64,000 nucleotides of DNA, taken from NCBI RefSeq assembly GCF_963678635.1, contig NC_087066.1:1955745-2019744 (forward strand), in the 5' to 3' direction. This document shows, piece after piece, positions 21,125 to 30,825 of this stretch. Each line of letters starts with the position of its first letter. The stretch's first letter is position 1. The notes beneath the pieces are model-generated. The model saw only the letters and a list, made by a program, of their open reading frames with translations, was not told the origin of the DNA and did no database searches. Source of the stretch: Symsagittifera roscoffensis (lineage: Eukaryota > Xenacoelomorpha > Acoela > Convolutidae). Position numbers and translations under genes: made by a program.

Positions 21125-21900
21125 GCACTGAAGGAACATGTCAAGGCCTGTAACATGAGAGGGACCTGGAAGAAGACAGCTACAAGATCTTGAGCCAGTT
21201 CTACAAGGAAAAGAAAGATTTACTCTATCAAACAGCTGACGGGGTGGTAGCGTGCATGAGAAAAGATGGGGAGAAGATATAACACAAGCACAACCTCATC
21301 ATATTACCACAGTTGTATCAGACAGAGGTGCTATTCAGATCGCACGATCAGATAGGGCACCAGGGGATAGACAAAGTGCAACAAAGAATACTTCACAGGT
21401 TTGATTGGCCAGGATTGAGGAAAGCCTGCGAGAGATGGGTGAATGCCTGCCTGGCATGCCTCCAAGTAAAAGACCCAAAGAAGATGAAGTTACCACTTAA
21501 ATCTGTTGAGAGCTCGGAAATTAACGAAGTTGTGCAGAGAGACCATCAAAAGATCTGTATGACAGAGTCAGGATATAACCAGATACTAGTCATAATAGGT
21601 CACTTCACAAAGTTGGCAGAATCGGTTCCGTGTCAGACAGCCTCAGCTGAGGAGACATGTGACCACCTGATAACGCATTGGATATCACGGTATGGTTGTC
21701 CAATGATATTTCAGTCGGACAACGGTAAAGCTTTTGTGGGGGACTTGACAAAAGAGTTGATGAAGAGATCGCACATTGCTCAAGCACACCCGACAACCTA
21801 CCATCCCCAGACCAATAGGCTGGTAGAGAGACAGAACAGAACATTGGTTAATATGTTGAGGGTATACTGCTCAAGATACATGACGGATTGTGATAAATAA
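21125..21900 (+). pseudogene. Integrase zinc-binding domain and catalytic core (element B)
   Basis: HHCC-type zinc domain: SHDQIGHQG, then NACLACLQ. In the core, the first acid is in VVQRDHQKI, the second in FQSDNGKAF and the glutamate in NRLVERQNRT, a D,D,E arrangement. In A the first block is QIDHEKI, so B carries an I to R change beside the aspartate. Upstream near 21150 a stretch of about 25 residues (RYRLSDL to SKVK) has been deleted: KEHVKA is followed by CNMRG. It stops at 21900. Confidence 0.8.
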
Positions 21901-22465
21901 CTGCCGCATGTCGTGGGGGCCTACAACAGTACGCAACACTCAACAACAGGCATAAGTCCATATATGATGTTGACGGGCAGGGAGAGAGCAATGCCCCTGA
22001 CCTTCTTTTACCGGGAATACGAAGGGAAACGGACGTCAAAGAAGCGATCAGGAGACATCAGGAACTAAACGAGCTATGCAAGAGGAACACTGCGCAAGCG
22101 CAAATGAGACAGCGCAAGAAATATGATGGAAAGATATCACAGGCAAAACCATATGAGGTGGGCCAGAACGTGTGGGTCTTCCAAAATGTCATACCGCCCA
22201 AAGGGACAAAGAAACTAGTCAAGAAGTGGAGAGGATAACGGAAGTATATCAACAAGGACGGTTCTACCGCTTGAGTACTGGGCAAGCAGCACAATATGAA
22301 AATCTGAAGCCTCACGTCCCGTCCCCAGAGGACTGGTGTATACCAAAGGACATGGGGGGTCTTGAGTACCTAGTGGTAGAGCCAGCATGTGAAGTGAACG
22401 AAAAACGAACCAGACAGAAAAATGATGGCAACGAGAACTTGAATTTGGACGACAATGAAAACATA
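21901..22465 (+). pseudogene. Integrase C-terminus and GPF/Y module, damaged (element B)
   Basis: Decayed sequence encoding LPHVVGAYNSTQHSTTG, then KRNTAQAQMRQRKKYDG and VGQNVWVFQNVIPP. At about 22233 the GPF residues of the GPF/Y module are deleted (KKWRG then a stop, then ITEVYQQGRFYRLSTG). It ends in DDNENI at 22465, interrupted by the LTR of C and continued at 45003 by EADFEAGSF. Confidence 0.8.
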
Positions 22466-23059
22466 TGTAACATTCGCCCGGAAGATACATATCGACGGAA
22501 AACAAAACTAAGTCTTAAGACGACTGGCTAACGTCTAAACAGAGCTTTGCATGCTTTTCACCGTCTCTTCCAAGCCAGTACTTTCGGTGGTCTTTCTAAC
22601 ATCGGGTCGACAAAAACGTTACTGTTCTCCGGCTTCGACCAGAACGCTCAAATTAACTAGATTACATGCAAATAGTGAGCTCATGGCTGGGTCTCAGTAT
22701 CCCCAGACCACGAGGTCACTCCTAAAAACAAGGATATTACTATTTATTGAATTATTGTTTTTGTTCAGTAGATAAAAATCATCATCTCCATCGAAGATGG
22801 ATCAACCCTTTCCCCCCAACTCTTAGCTTCTCATCCTTATCAAAACTAATCCGAATATCAATTAAATTCAAGTCAGGACATGACAGGATGCTAAAAGTTC
22901 ATATGAGTCAATAAAAGTTTTCCGTCCCGAGACCCTTCCGGATTCTTGATAGTTCCAATAACGTTCTTAATTCTTAACAATCACCAATCCGGAGGGCTTG
23001 CTGCTAAAAATTCGAATTCTGCAGAGATTGCATTTTGGCCATTCTGGTCGAATGTCACA
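22466..23059 (-). repeat. 3' LTR of element C (594 bp, internally deleted)
   Basis: On the plus strand it runs from TGTAACATTCG to CGAATGTCACA. The first 440 bases are almost identical to 44085-44520 and the last 120 match 44890-45002. About 320 bases present in the 5' LTR are missing between ACCCTTCCGGATT and GTTCCAATAA. Confidence 0.9.
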
Positions 23060-23071
23060 TACTCCCCGGAC
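23060..23071 (-). promoter_or_regulatory. Polypurine tract of element C
   Basis: GTCCGGGGAGTA on the sense strand, directly abutting the TGTGACA start of the 3' LTR. Confidence 0.8.
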
Positions 23072-23890
23072 ACTCCGGTCAATGTCCTCATTGAATCTCG
23101 CAATGTTCGTATAATCGGCACAGTGTCATTGAACAGAATTTACAAAATGCACGTAATCACTTTTATCCACGTCACATCGACTCACTGCAGAATACTTATG
23201 GCATCATACTACATCACTATAGCCTTCAAATTCCTTCATTAATCTGCACACTGAGGACTTGACTTAAGATAAAAACATCTTTTCTGACCTTCAATGTCAA
23301 TGCCCTGATTAAAAACTTTTTCTCTTAGATTTAAAAAGATGCTGGTTTGCAGGACAGTCCTGCCAACCAATAAGCTAAAATTATCCTACCATGCTCCTTC
23401 CCTTCGGAAATTTTGCTTGTTTATTGTCCTGAATATTAAAACTAAGAAACTCTGTGGTTAGAAAGAAAAATGTAACAATCTCCCTCTTCAAGAGATTACT
23501 CAAGTCTTTCATTCACCACAAAGTGATCAGTCGTCCTAAGTGATTAAAAACAATCATGCAGGCTGGAATATTTAAATATACTTTCCTCTTAAGCCTTTCT
23601 AAAAAAATAATAAGTGTCTCTATAGCCACTTCGCTAAAAATCAAACTGCAAATTTATAAATGCAACAAATTCTCCAATGTTCAAAACTCAACTAAATGTT
23701 TCAGTTTTCAATTACAACTTGGTTGCTTGGTTTCTCACTTGAGTTTTTCACACACATAAAGCAATTCTGAGTTTTAACTTCTTCTTTCCATCACTTCTTT
23801 GTTTTCTTCTTTTTCGTCGTTTAGAAGTTCTAAAACTTCTAAATTCTTCTAATTTTTTTTCTTGTTGCCTTTTGTTTTCTCGACCATTTG
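23072..23890 (-). other. 3' untranslated region of element C
   Basis: About 0.8 kb of AT-rich sequence between the ORF3 stop and the PPT, with no supported ORF. The block ATGAGGACATTGA just upstream of the PPT is shared with A, B and D. Confidence 0.6.
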
Positions 23891-24889
23891 TCAATGTTCC
23901 ATTTCTTCTTCCTGTGATACTGACTCTGCACTTTCGGTCTCTGTTTCTTGTAACACATCGTTGGCTATTCTGACGCTGTTGGAAGCAGTCCTCCAACACT
24001 TCTGCTCTTCTATCCTCTGTTTGCAACAAGGTAGGGGATCCACGTTAAATTCTCTGTTCCTGCAGAAGCTGTTGTGGAGACACAACGTCACATTTCTCTC
24101 CAAATCTTCCTTCAACATCTCCGCCTTCTCCTTTCCACTACGTTCACTAGTCCTGGAAATCCTTTTCACTGCGGTGGTCACTGCATTCCGATGAGTCACG
24201 AAAGCTCGCTTGAAGGCTCCCGCTCCAATGTCCAGCTGATATCCACTATACACTCTGCCGTGCTTCGACATATGCTTCTTAGCATACTCATACAACCATG
24301 CAGTCATGTCAGCTCTGAACCATGGCATCAATCGTTTTCTTGCCCATATCCTCTTCACTTCCATCGGAATGTTCAGATTTTTGCCCATTGTTTCAAAAAG
24401 ATCTAAATCTTTTAGACAATCCAACTTCTGCAACTGTTCTCTCGTTGGCGCTTCCTGTCTATTGTTTTCTCTCACATGAGCCTCCAGCCATCGTATCGCC
24501 ATCAAAACTCCCACTATCACTATTGTTATGGGCTGTGATGAAACTGGTAAACCCATGGAGAGCAGCTCTCCAGAGTCCCAGATCAACATCAGATTACTAC
24601 GCTTGGGATACCACCAAGTCTGTAACAAGCAGTGGCAAGGAAACTCATCATGTGTCAACATGATGCTCCTCCAATTACGTTTTCCCGAAGCTTCCAGTAA
24701 TGGTTCCACTTCCATCATCACTCGGTGGATTTCATCATTTTCGTCTACTGTATTGTAATCCGTGACGGTTGATCCTCTCTGTTTTCGTCTCTCAAAGTCA
24801 CTGAAGTTCCCACTCACGTATCCCATGAACTTCTTTCCTAGTATTGACTCCAATTCTTCTTTGGCTCTTTCTGGAACTGCTGAGAACAT
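23891..24889 (-). CDS. ORF3 polyprotein, C-terminal piece (element C)
   Basis: About 330 residues homologous to the end of ORF3 in B. Landmarks: MEVEPLLEASGKRNWRSIML, HDEFPCHCLLQT, a hydrophobic stretch PITIVIVGVLMAIRWLE, FRADMTAWLYEYAKKH and a basic segment after THRNAVTT. It overlaps the previous piece by about 90 bases in another frame, so a frameshift separates it from the rest of ORF3. I recognise no known fold. The conserved Cys/His cluster HDEFPCHC could bind metal, but this is only a guess. Confidence 0.65.
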   Translation of the reverse strand: MFSAVPERAKEELESILGKKFMGYVSGNFSDFERRKQRGSTVTDYNTVDENDEIHRVMMEVEPLLEASGKRNWRSIMLTHDEFPCHCLLQTWWYPKRSNLMLIWDSGELLSMGLPVSSQPITIVIVGVLMAIRWLEAHVRENNRQEAPTREQLQKLDCLKDLDLFETMGKNLNIPMEVKRIWARKRLMPWFRADMTAWLYEYAKKHMSKHGRVYSGYQLDIGAGAFKRAFVTHRNAVTTAVKRISRTSERSGKEKAEMLKEDLERNVTLCLHNSFCRNREFNVDPLPCCKQRIEEQKCWRTASNSVRIANDVLQETETESAESVSQEEEMEH

Positions 24890-25595
24890 CTTTAGTGAGT
24901 CTCAGCTCCTTGTTTGAGAATCTCCTTATTTCGTCTATCTTTCTCATGGGCTCTAACTCCTCGGGTTCTTTCATGTTCACCCTCATCGGTTTGCTTTGAT
25001 GCATATCCAGCAGTGCTAGCAAGAGTAAGGCTTTCGCTCGCGCATCGCCCTCCCTCAGCATCTTGACACAGGTATTCAATGCTGGCACCGAGATCTGTTC
25101 TACCATGAATCGAATAAAACAGAGAGCGTCTCTCCGTTTTGCAAACGCTATTGCTGCTCCCTCTTGGGTCATCAGATCCCTCAGATTTGTCATAAGGAAA
25201 ACTTTCTCTTCCTTTGATCTCTTCCTTTCTTCCGACTCGTACTCTTTACGAGTCAGTCCCATCAGGCACCATGCAAATCTCAATTGCAACTCTGTCCTCA
25301 CATAAGGCACTGCCATGAGAGCATGTATTTTCGGCGCAGTCCTCATTTGTTCTTCAAAGTATCGCGATACTACTGCTTTCCATGGAAGGCTCAGCAACTG
25401 CTCTATCGTCTCTGCCTGTATCTCAGACGACGCTAAGGTCCCGTACGCCTTTTGTTTGAGGGTGGTGCCTTGCAACATCGTTTCCAGATAACCCTCCATG
25501 GTACCCTTGTCTTCTAAAGCCATCAAATACCCTCTAGCCGAGTTTCGGTATTCTAACATCTCCATGTATCCACCGGCGGGTTCATCTATTGACAC
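24798..25595 (-). CDS. ORF3 polyprotein, helical segment (element C)
   Basis: About 265 residues, strongly helical in composition, with FAWCLMGLTRKEYES, AFAKRRDALCFIRFMVEQI and EPMRKIDEIRRF. Homologous to 52907-53400 of B, whose matching words are LARRKDATCFLRWIMS and HRKLDEIRRF. The apparent start is a GTG overlapping the end of the preceding large ORF, which is not a credible eukaryotic start, so this is more likely the continuation of ORF3 after a frameshift. Relative to B, about 300 residues between RRF and SAVPERA are absent. Function unknown. Confidence 0.6.
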   Translation of the reverse strand: MSIDEPAGGYMEMLEYRNSARGYLMALEDKGTMEGYLETMLQGTTLKQKAYGTLASSEIQAETIEQLLSLPWKAVVSRYFEEQMRTAPKIHALMAVPYVRTELQLRFAWCLMGLTRKEYESEERKRSKEEKVFLMTNLRDLMTQEGAAIAFAKRRDALCFIRFMVEQISVPALNTCVKMLREGDARAKALLLLALLDMHQSKPMRVNMKEPEELEPMRKIDEIRRFSNKELRLTKDVLSSSRKSQRRIGVNTRKEVHGIREWELQ

Positions 25596-28500
25596 AGTCT
25601 CGACACCGTCAGTCGGTTATATTCCACTGGTACTAGTTGTCCTGCGACACTTCCCTTTCCGTGATTCATGGGAGATGGCTTAAAGTCCCTCGTCGTACTC
25701 TCTCCACATTGGCTGAGTATCTCCATTTCTAAGGTTGCTCCAGTCAGAGTGCGGTCACTCCTTCTGGATTTATAGCCTGTTGACTTTATCCCCGTCATGA
25801 GAATGGGTGGCACCATCGTTATATCAGTCAGCATCTTGTCCGTGCCGGTCAATTGATAGTCGCCTTGTCCCAAATCCATGATCTGTTCGACTCGCTTTCT
25901 CTTTGCTGAATTCGCAACTTTCACCGATATCTCTGAATCCACTTTCGTTTTTCCTACTCTTCTCGGCATCACTCTACTGCCTAACTTCATTTTCATTTCG
26001 TTAATCTTGTCAATCACCAACTTCGATCGCATCGTCCCTTTTCTGGTTCTTGACAGATACAACACTTCTCCTTTGTCATCCTGCGGCGTCATCTTGATGG
26101 GAGAGTTCGCTTCACTTTCGTCAGTGGCTGAGTCAATCAACAACTCACTCAATCTCCCTTCACATTCATCCAGTTTGTCAAGGACTTCCCGCATTAAAGG
26201 TCGGTTGAGACCTGTTTTGAGGTTGGGTTGGGTCCCATAGCTCTGAACTACTGTCCAGACTTCTTCCATAAACGCCACTCTGTCCAATTTGCATCCCGTC
26301 CTACTCTCGTGGTCTCGGTGATGTACTTCCCACTCCTCTTCGGGCAACGTTCCCAAGAAAGGTACTCTAGCTGAGCCCTCTATTCTTCTCCTCCTAGGCG
26401 ATTCCATGAGGATTTTTTGCTCGTTATTTCTCGAATTGCCAGGAGAGCTGCTCTCCGGCAAATTCCGTTTCATTTCCGTAAAGGCTGACGGAGGCTCCAG
26501 TGTCGAGATGCCTTCATCCGCTGGCTCAGTCGTTTCCAACGTATCCGCATTGATCTCAAGATCACTGAAGATATTGAAATCTAGGCTGGATGTTCCTCCT
26601 TTCGATGCCCTATCGTCTTCCCCACCAGCTTGATCCTGTTGCATGGGTTCTTCCGTTTGACGGCTTCCTCCCTGCCCGTCCTCTCCTTCTGATTTATCTG
26701 TATTCGAGCTCGATGGTCCTTTTTCATCATTGTCGGCTTCCTCTGGGAATTTAGGTATGAGCAACGTTTCGGCCGATCCATCTTCCTCTTCTCCATGAAC
26801 CACTTTGACTTCCTCGCAGCCGAAGGGTGCTAAGAAGAGTCTCGTTTGCAGCGTTCCTATTGCCTTCATCTCCGATTTTACACTCGTCAGGATCAAAGAG
26901 GCCTCAGGCAGCTCGGTCCTGCCTCTCATTCTCATAGGCGCCAAGCCTAGTTCCGCCCATTCTTCGTCAAACCTTCCAGGCTTGTGAGTCGCGGCATTGC
27001 TTATTCGCCTTCTCGTCGCTTGATCCGTGTAGGCAAATCGTGTGTACTGTAACACAGCGGCATTTCTTCCCACAAAATATGTGTCCATCGTCGCTTCGAA
27101 ATTCCCTACCCTCCTTTCATTGGTCTCAAACGCTCTCAATCCAGGAGTTTGTACCACGGAGACTGCTCCGAGCAACATCCTTCTTATCAGAGGGAATTCC
27201 GGGATTGTTTCCGGTAGCTTTTCGTAATCGCCCCATTCTTTCGTTCCTTCTCTCACTTTATGATATGCTGCAGTGAGACGAGGCACTCTGGTTAATTCAC
27301 CATTCGTTTTGTCATAGGGCCTCAGATTCCACAGCTTTGGAAACACTTCGACGTGTCCTCTCTCTACTTCTCCCATGCGATCACGGAAGTGATCGTCAAA
27401 ATTGATAACTGTCATCTCTGGTTCTGATATTTTCGCAAATAACAGATCTTTGCTCATGAGTTCCCGCAACGTGCGCTGCTCACACCAATTCAGTGCACTA
27501 CCGTCCACCGCTGATATGAGGTTCAGGTGCAGCACCGACCTCCTATATGCTTCCACTTTAACGTCTGGGAACGCAAACGTGACCGCTGGTCCGTAGATCA
27601 CTGTCACAAACTCCGTGACTCCTCTGATCAGCGCCAGGGGATCGGTTCTCATGGCTAAGCTCAGATCGGTTAGCAGAGGCATGCCTCCAACGCATCGTCT
27701 GACATCCTCCTCTTTCTCAATTGTCTCATCTTCCCCCATTCCGAAGCGATTTTGTTGTAAGAGGTATTGAATAAGAGTGTGTCTCAAGTCTCTTATCTTA
27801 GTCCATGAGTCCGTGGATTTCTTCATATCCAAGTTCCTCACTCTCTCTCTCATCTGCTCCGGGCAACGCGTCAGTCTCATTAATCCTCCCAAGTTTCCGT
27901 GGGTAATCGCAATCAACGTCAGAAGTCCATCTAACCGCAGGTTCTGGATCCCTTCGGTGAGCAGCAGCACCGGTCCCTTCACAAAACTCTGTGCTCCAAA
28001 CGTCACAAACAAGGCTATCAGTTCCACTATTGACACTTCCACTACTGCTTGGAGGAATTCCTTGATCAGGTAATGAAAAACTTTCGGGTAGACTTTTGCC
28101 AAAAAGGACGCGGTCCAACCGGCTCCCAACCCTTCCAACATGCTGTCTGTCCTTTCAAAGCCTTCCTGTCCCTTCAGTTCCTGGGTCCAGAAGGTTTCCA
28201 GGGTAATTTGACACATTCTATTTGTGAATTCAGCGGTCTTCTCTTCAGAATTTTCCGCCAGATTCACCTCCTTCACCAAGTAGGCATGGATCTTTCTGAT
28301 CATCACAGGGCCTTGCTCAAAAGCATCTGCACCCAATGCCGCTACTCGAGGATTCAGGTGTAGCCACTGTTTGGCTTCCGGCTTGGTCCTCAAAACCATT
28401 GCTTCCAGTTGAGCTCTCGTCTCTAGCGAATTATTTCTTTTCGCGCTCTCCCCTGTTCTTTTCATTGCTCGGAACCACAAGTCGTTCGACATCGATACGA

Positions 28501-29275
28501 TTACTCGATGGTCATCGTCTATCCCCGGCTTCAATTTGAGCTGTCGACTGAAATTGGACAGATCCAATCCCATTACTTCATCCAATACTAACATGTGCAG
28601 CGCTTGGTCCTTGAATCCTCTCATCGCGTTTGAGATATCTGACCACACTGCAGGTAGTTCGGCCCTGAGTGGCCTCAGGTTCTCCATCTCTATCATGCGA
28701 TGTGGGGCTGATATGATTACATCATATCTTTTTTCTGACAGCAAGGTCACAATCGCATACACGAAATTCAGTCCGTCAGGGAGACATGCGTACCCTGGAG
28801 ACAACGCGAACACTATCTTCGGTGTTAACTTGTTGAACGCCCCTTCTTTCGTTGCATCCACCACTTCGCCCATCGACTCAAGAATGTCTTTTATTGCTGG
28901 CCATACTGCATTCTCCGCCGTTGTAGGATCTTTGAGTCTGCTCAGAAAACCTCTGCTGTGTAGATGGTCATTGATGCCAGCAAACACGATCGTGATTGGG
29001 TTCATCTCCGCTTGTCTTTGTACCCCTATCGCCATGGATACTGCCTGTAGTAGATCCAGATCGACCGCTGCCAACATTATGACGTCCGGCCAAAACAGAG
29101 ACTTGGAAGTATGCGCGAATTCTGAATTCGCAACAATCATGATCTTCGCCTTCCTTATTTCTCCCTTGTCATAGGCGGCGAAGATGGTTTCGTCTCTCTT
29201 TATCGCTTTCAGTCCGCCATACCTTTGGACATCACCATCCTGATTCACTAACTTCGGGTATACTCTCTCCTTCAC
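25586..29275 (-). CDS. ORF3 polyprotein, central 1229-residue part with SGNH-like domain 2 (element C)
   Basis: The longest ORF in the window. Residues about 40-290: IMIVANSEFAHTSKSLFWP, IVFAGINDHLHSRGFL, KIVFALSPGYACLPDG and GIDDDHRVIVSM, in the order expected of a degenerate SGNH hydrolase (blocks I, III and V), but with the nucleophile block altered. Residues 290-800: conserved unknown region with FLQAVVEVSIVELIALFVTF, GGMPLLTDLSLAMRTDP and YGPAVTFAFPD. Residues 830-960: acidic low-complexity linker. The rest is basic with KSRKRK-like patches. The first codon is GTG; the true frame probably enters from the ORF3 start at 30771 through a frameshift near 29275. No signal peptide is evident. 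Confidence 0.7.
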   Translation of the reverse strand: MKERVYPKLVNQDGDVQRYGGLKAIKRDETIFAAYDKGEIRKAKIMIVANSEFAHTSKSLFWPDVIMLAAVDLDLLQAVSMAIGVQRQAEMNPITIVFAGINDHLHSRGFLSRLKDPTTAENAVWPAIKDILESMGEVVDATKEGAFNKLTPKIVFALSPGYACLPDGLNFVYAIVTLLSEKRYDVIISAPHRMIEMENLRPLRAELPAVWSDISNAMRGFKDQALHMLVLDEVMGLDLSNFSRQLKLKPGIDDDHRVIVSMSNDLWFRAMKRTGESAKRNNSLETRAQLEAMVLRTKPEAKQWLHLNPRVAALGADAFEQGPVMIRKIHAYLVKEVNLAENSEEKTAEFTNRMCQITLETFWTQELKGQEGFERTDSMLEGLGAGWTASFLAKVYPKVFHYLIKEFLQAVVEVSIVELIALFVTFGAQSFVKGPVLLLTEGIQNLRLDGLLTLIAITHGNLGGLMRLTRCPEQMRERVRNLDMKKSTDSWTKIRDLRHTLIQYLLQQNRFGMGEDETIEKEEDVRRCVGGMPLLTDLSLAMRTDPLALIRGVTEFVTVIYGPAVTFAFPDVKVEAYRRSVLHLNLISAVDGSALNWCEQRTLRELMSKDLLFAKISEPEMTVINFDDHFRDRMGEVERGHVEVFPKLWNLRPYDKTNGELTRVPRLTAAYHKVREGTKEWGDYEKLPETIPEFPLIRRMLLGAVSVVQTPGLRAFETNERRVGNFEATMDTYFVGRNAAVLQYTRFAYTDQATRRRISNAATHKPGRFDEEWAELGLAPMRMRGRTELPEASLILTSVKSEMKAIGTLQTRLFLAPFGCEEVKVVHGEEEDGSAETLLIPKFPEEADNDEKGPSSSNTDKSEGEDGQGGSRQTEEPMQQDQAGGEDDRASKGGTSSLDFNIFSDLEINADTLETTEPADEGISTLEPPSAFTEMKRNLPESSSPGNSRNNEQKILMESPRRRRIEGSARVPFLGTLPEEEWEVHHRDHESRTGCKLDRVAFMEEVWTVVQSYGTQPNLKTGLNRPLMREVLDKLDECEGRLSELLIDSATDESEANSPIKMTPQDDKGEVLYLSRTRKGTMRSKLVIDKINEMKMKLGSRVMPRRVGKTKVDSEISVKVANSAKRKRVEQIMDLGQGDYQLTGTDKMLTDITMVPPILMTGIKSTGYKSRRSDRTLTGATLEMEILSQCGESTTRDFKPSPMNHGKGSVAGQLVPVEYNRLTVSRLCQ

Positions 29276-29508
29276 ATGACCAGGGGTGCCGTCACTTGCC
29301 TGAACATCTTCACATGTTGTCCAATCGGCGCTCTCGCTGTCAGAAATCTTCCTGGTCTTTCCTCTCGATTCCCTTCATCATGGTTCAATCTAACATCTTG
29401 CAATGGTCTCGCGTTCACCGGTCCCATAGTGTTATTAGGGGGCAGTCCCTCTAAGTCAGCAAATCTCAAGGCCGTTGTGGAACTGAAGTTTATACTGGCG
29501 GCTATCAG
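29272..29508 (-). CDS. ORF3 polyprotein, link between SGNH domains (element C)
   Basis: It is in the same frame as the SGNH ORF above it and separated from it only by a TGA at about 29511. It carries ADLEGLPPNNTMGPVNARPL, matching ADLTGIPTKSIMGPINYRHL in B (about 48893-48952). This supports ORF3 being one polyprotein in the ancestor. Confidence 0.6.
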   Translation of the reverse strand: MIAASINFSSTTALRFADLEGLPPNNTMGPVNARPLQDVRLNHDEGNREERPGRFLTARAPIGQHVKMFRQVTAPLVM

Positions 29509-30771
29509 TCATTCTACACCGGTTTTCGAGTAAAGCCTGCTGACGGACAGTCTCGCTCCATTCAGCATCCTCCTTGCGTCTTCGATGAAGCTCACCCTCT
29601 GGAGATCCAGTTTCATCAACTCTTCCTTGTACACATGCCAGGGAGAGGGTATGGGTCTTGACCACATCAGAGAGCTTCTGCCCGGGCGTCTCTCCTCTCT
29701 ACTGTCACTCTGATCTCTCCGAAGTGTCGTCTCCGATCTTGTATCAGATCTAGACGTGCTAGCCGTCTCCTCGATCGGATTAACGGGTCCTAGTCTTCTT
29801 CGAGGATGAATGGTCCTCCTCAACGGTGCTTCTCCCAACCGGTCCTGCACCTCTGTCCTTTGTCCCGGTTCGCTGGAGCTCTGTTGTCTATAACTTGTGG
29901 CATCCGGTACCGTCCCCAAGCGAGTTTCCAGGCTAGGAGGCACAAAAGTCGTGATTACTGCCTCATTCGTCGTTCCTTCTTCCTTCAGTACTCCAGTAGC
30001 AAAGAGTTCCGCTTCTAGTTCGTCCAAGCGCTCTTGGAAGACTCGATTCAACCAAGCCTGCCCTTCGATGCTATCGAAGTGGATGCCGTCCGTGGTCAGT
30101 CTAGCCTGATCCAAGGCTCTCAACTCATGTTCGATGTCCGTGAGGATCAATCTTCCGGCATTCCGGCTTGCGAGATTCCTCAAGATATTGTTCCACCTGA
30201 CGAAACCTTCGTTGTGCCTTCTTCCTGCAGCTGTCAGGCTCCTCGCGCTCATTGGCACAGTGCAAACGGTCAGTACCGCGCAATTGAATTTCTGCCAAAT
30301 GGTTGTAAATAAACACACCATCATTGATTCCCACAGCGCTTCCTGCTCATCCGAAGCCTTGGAGATGTCATTCGTCCCAACCAGGATCATCACATTGGGA
30401 ATCCTCCCTGGATTCATCAGTTCCACCATTCGGTATAACTGAGCTATTGTCGCGCCTCCAAAGGCCATCACCGTGGTTACCCACGAGGTCCTCAAGTTCG
30501 ACAAGACTCTGACCAAGCTATCTCCCAGTATCAGATGTGATGTCCCCAGCGGTGGTTGCTGCAGGTTCACTGCCGGGCTCCAAGTTGCTCGATTGAAGCA
30601 AGCTCTCGGATCCGTCTCCGGAACTCTCGTGAAATTGTATCTCAACTGACTGTTTTTCTGCACGTCCATTACGCGAGACACTTTCTTCGCTGGCATCTTC
30701 TGAACTCTTCTTTCTGGGGTTTTCGAGCTTCCCATGAGTGGCGTCACGTCATTCATCCCCGGTCTAACCAC
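29509..30771 (-). CDS. ORF3 N-terminal SGNH/GDSL hydrolase (element C)
   Basis: About 420 residues. Canonical SGNH blocks: HLILGDSLVRVLSNL (nucleophile Ser in GDS), AFGGATIAQL (block II Gly), MILVGTNDISKASD (block III Asn) and RLTTDGIHFDSIEG (block V with DxxH geometry as DGIH). All four catalytic positions are present, so the enzyme could be active. A Ser/Arg/Pro-rich region follows. The listed start at 30771 is a GTG; an ATG in the same frame lies about 15 bases further on, and the B copy begins at an ATGA overlap with ORF2. SGNH enzymes hydrolyse esters; a related esterase domain is known in ORF1 of CR1-type LINEs, but SGNH domains are not standard in Gypsy elements. Confidence 0.8.
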   Translation of the reverse strand: MVRPGMNDVTPLMGSSKTPERRVQKMPAKKVSRVMDVQKNSQLRYNFTRVPETDPRACFNRATWSPAVNLQQPPLGTSHLILGDSLVRVLSNLRTSWVTTVMAFGGATIAQLYRMVELMNPGRIPNVMILVGTNDISKASDEQEALWESMMVCLFTTIWQKFNCAVLTVCTVPMSARSLTAAGRRHNEGFVRWNNILRNLASRNAGRLILTDIEHELRALDQARLTTDGIHFDSIEGQAWLNRVFQERLDELEAELFATGVLKEEGTTNEAVITTFVPPSLETRLGTVPDATSYRQQSSSEPGQRTEVQDRLGEAPLRRTIHPRRRLGPVNPIEETASTSRSDTRSETTLRRDQSDSREERRPGRSSLMWSRPIPSPWHVYKEELMKLDLQRVSFIEDARRMLNGARLSVSRLYSKTGVE

Positions 30772-30825
30772 TGTTTGGGAGAGTTGTACTCTGCCCGCGT
30801 CGTCGATCGTCTCATAGGGTGCAGT

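Larger units (their letters stand above)
11074..22465 (+). mobile_element. Giant Ty3/Gypsy element B, 5' half
   Basis: Plus-strand order: 5' LTR, displaced ORF2 fragment, leader with 14-bp minisatellite, gag, a second minisatellite patch, triplicated protease, RT, RNase H, linker, integrase and part of the GPF/Y tail. It stops at 22465, where C is inserted inside the pol tail, and resumes in the same codon run at 45003. Together with 45003-56778 it would be about 23 kb. Stops and deletions make it inactive. Confidence 0.85.

Noticed and set aside
29509-30771. ORF3 as a retroviral envelope glycoprotein
   Set aside because: Position after pol would fit, but I see no signal peptide, no furin-type site with fusion peptide and no C-terminal membrane anchor; SGNH motifs explain the start better.
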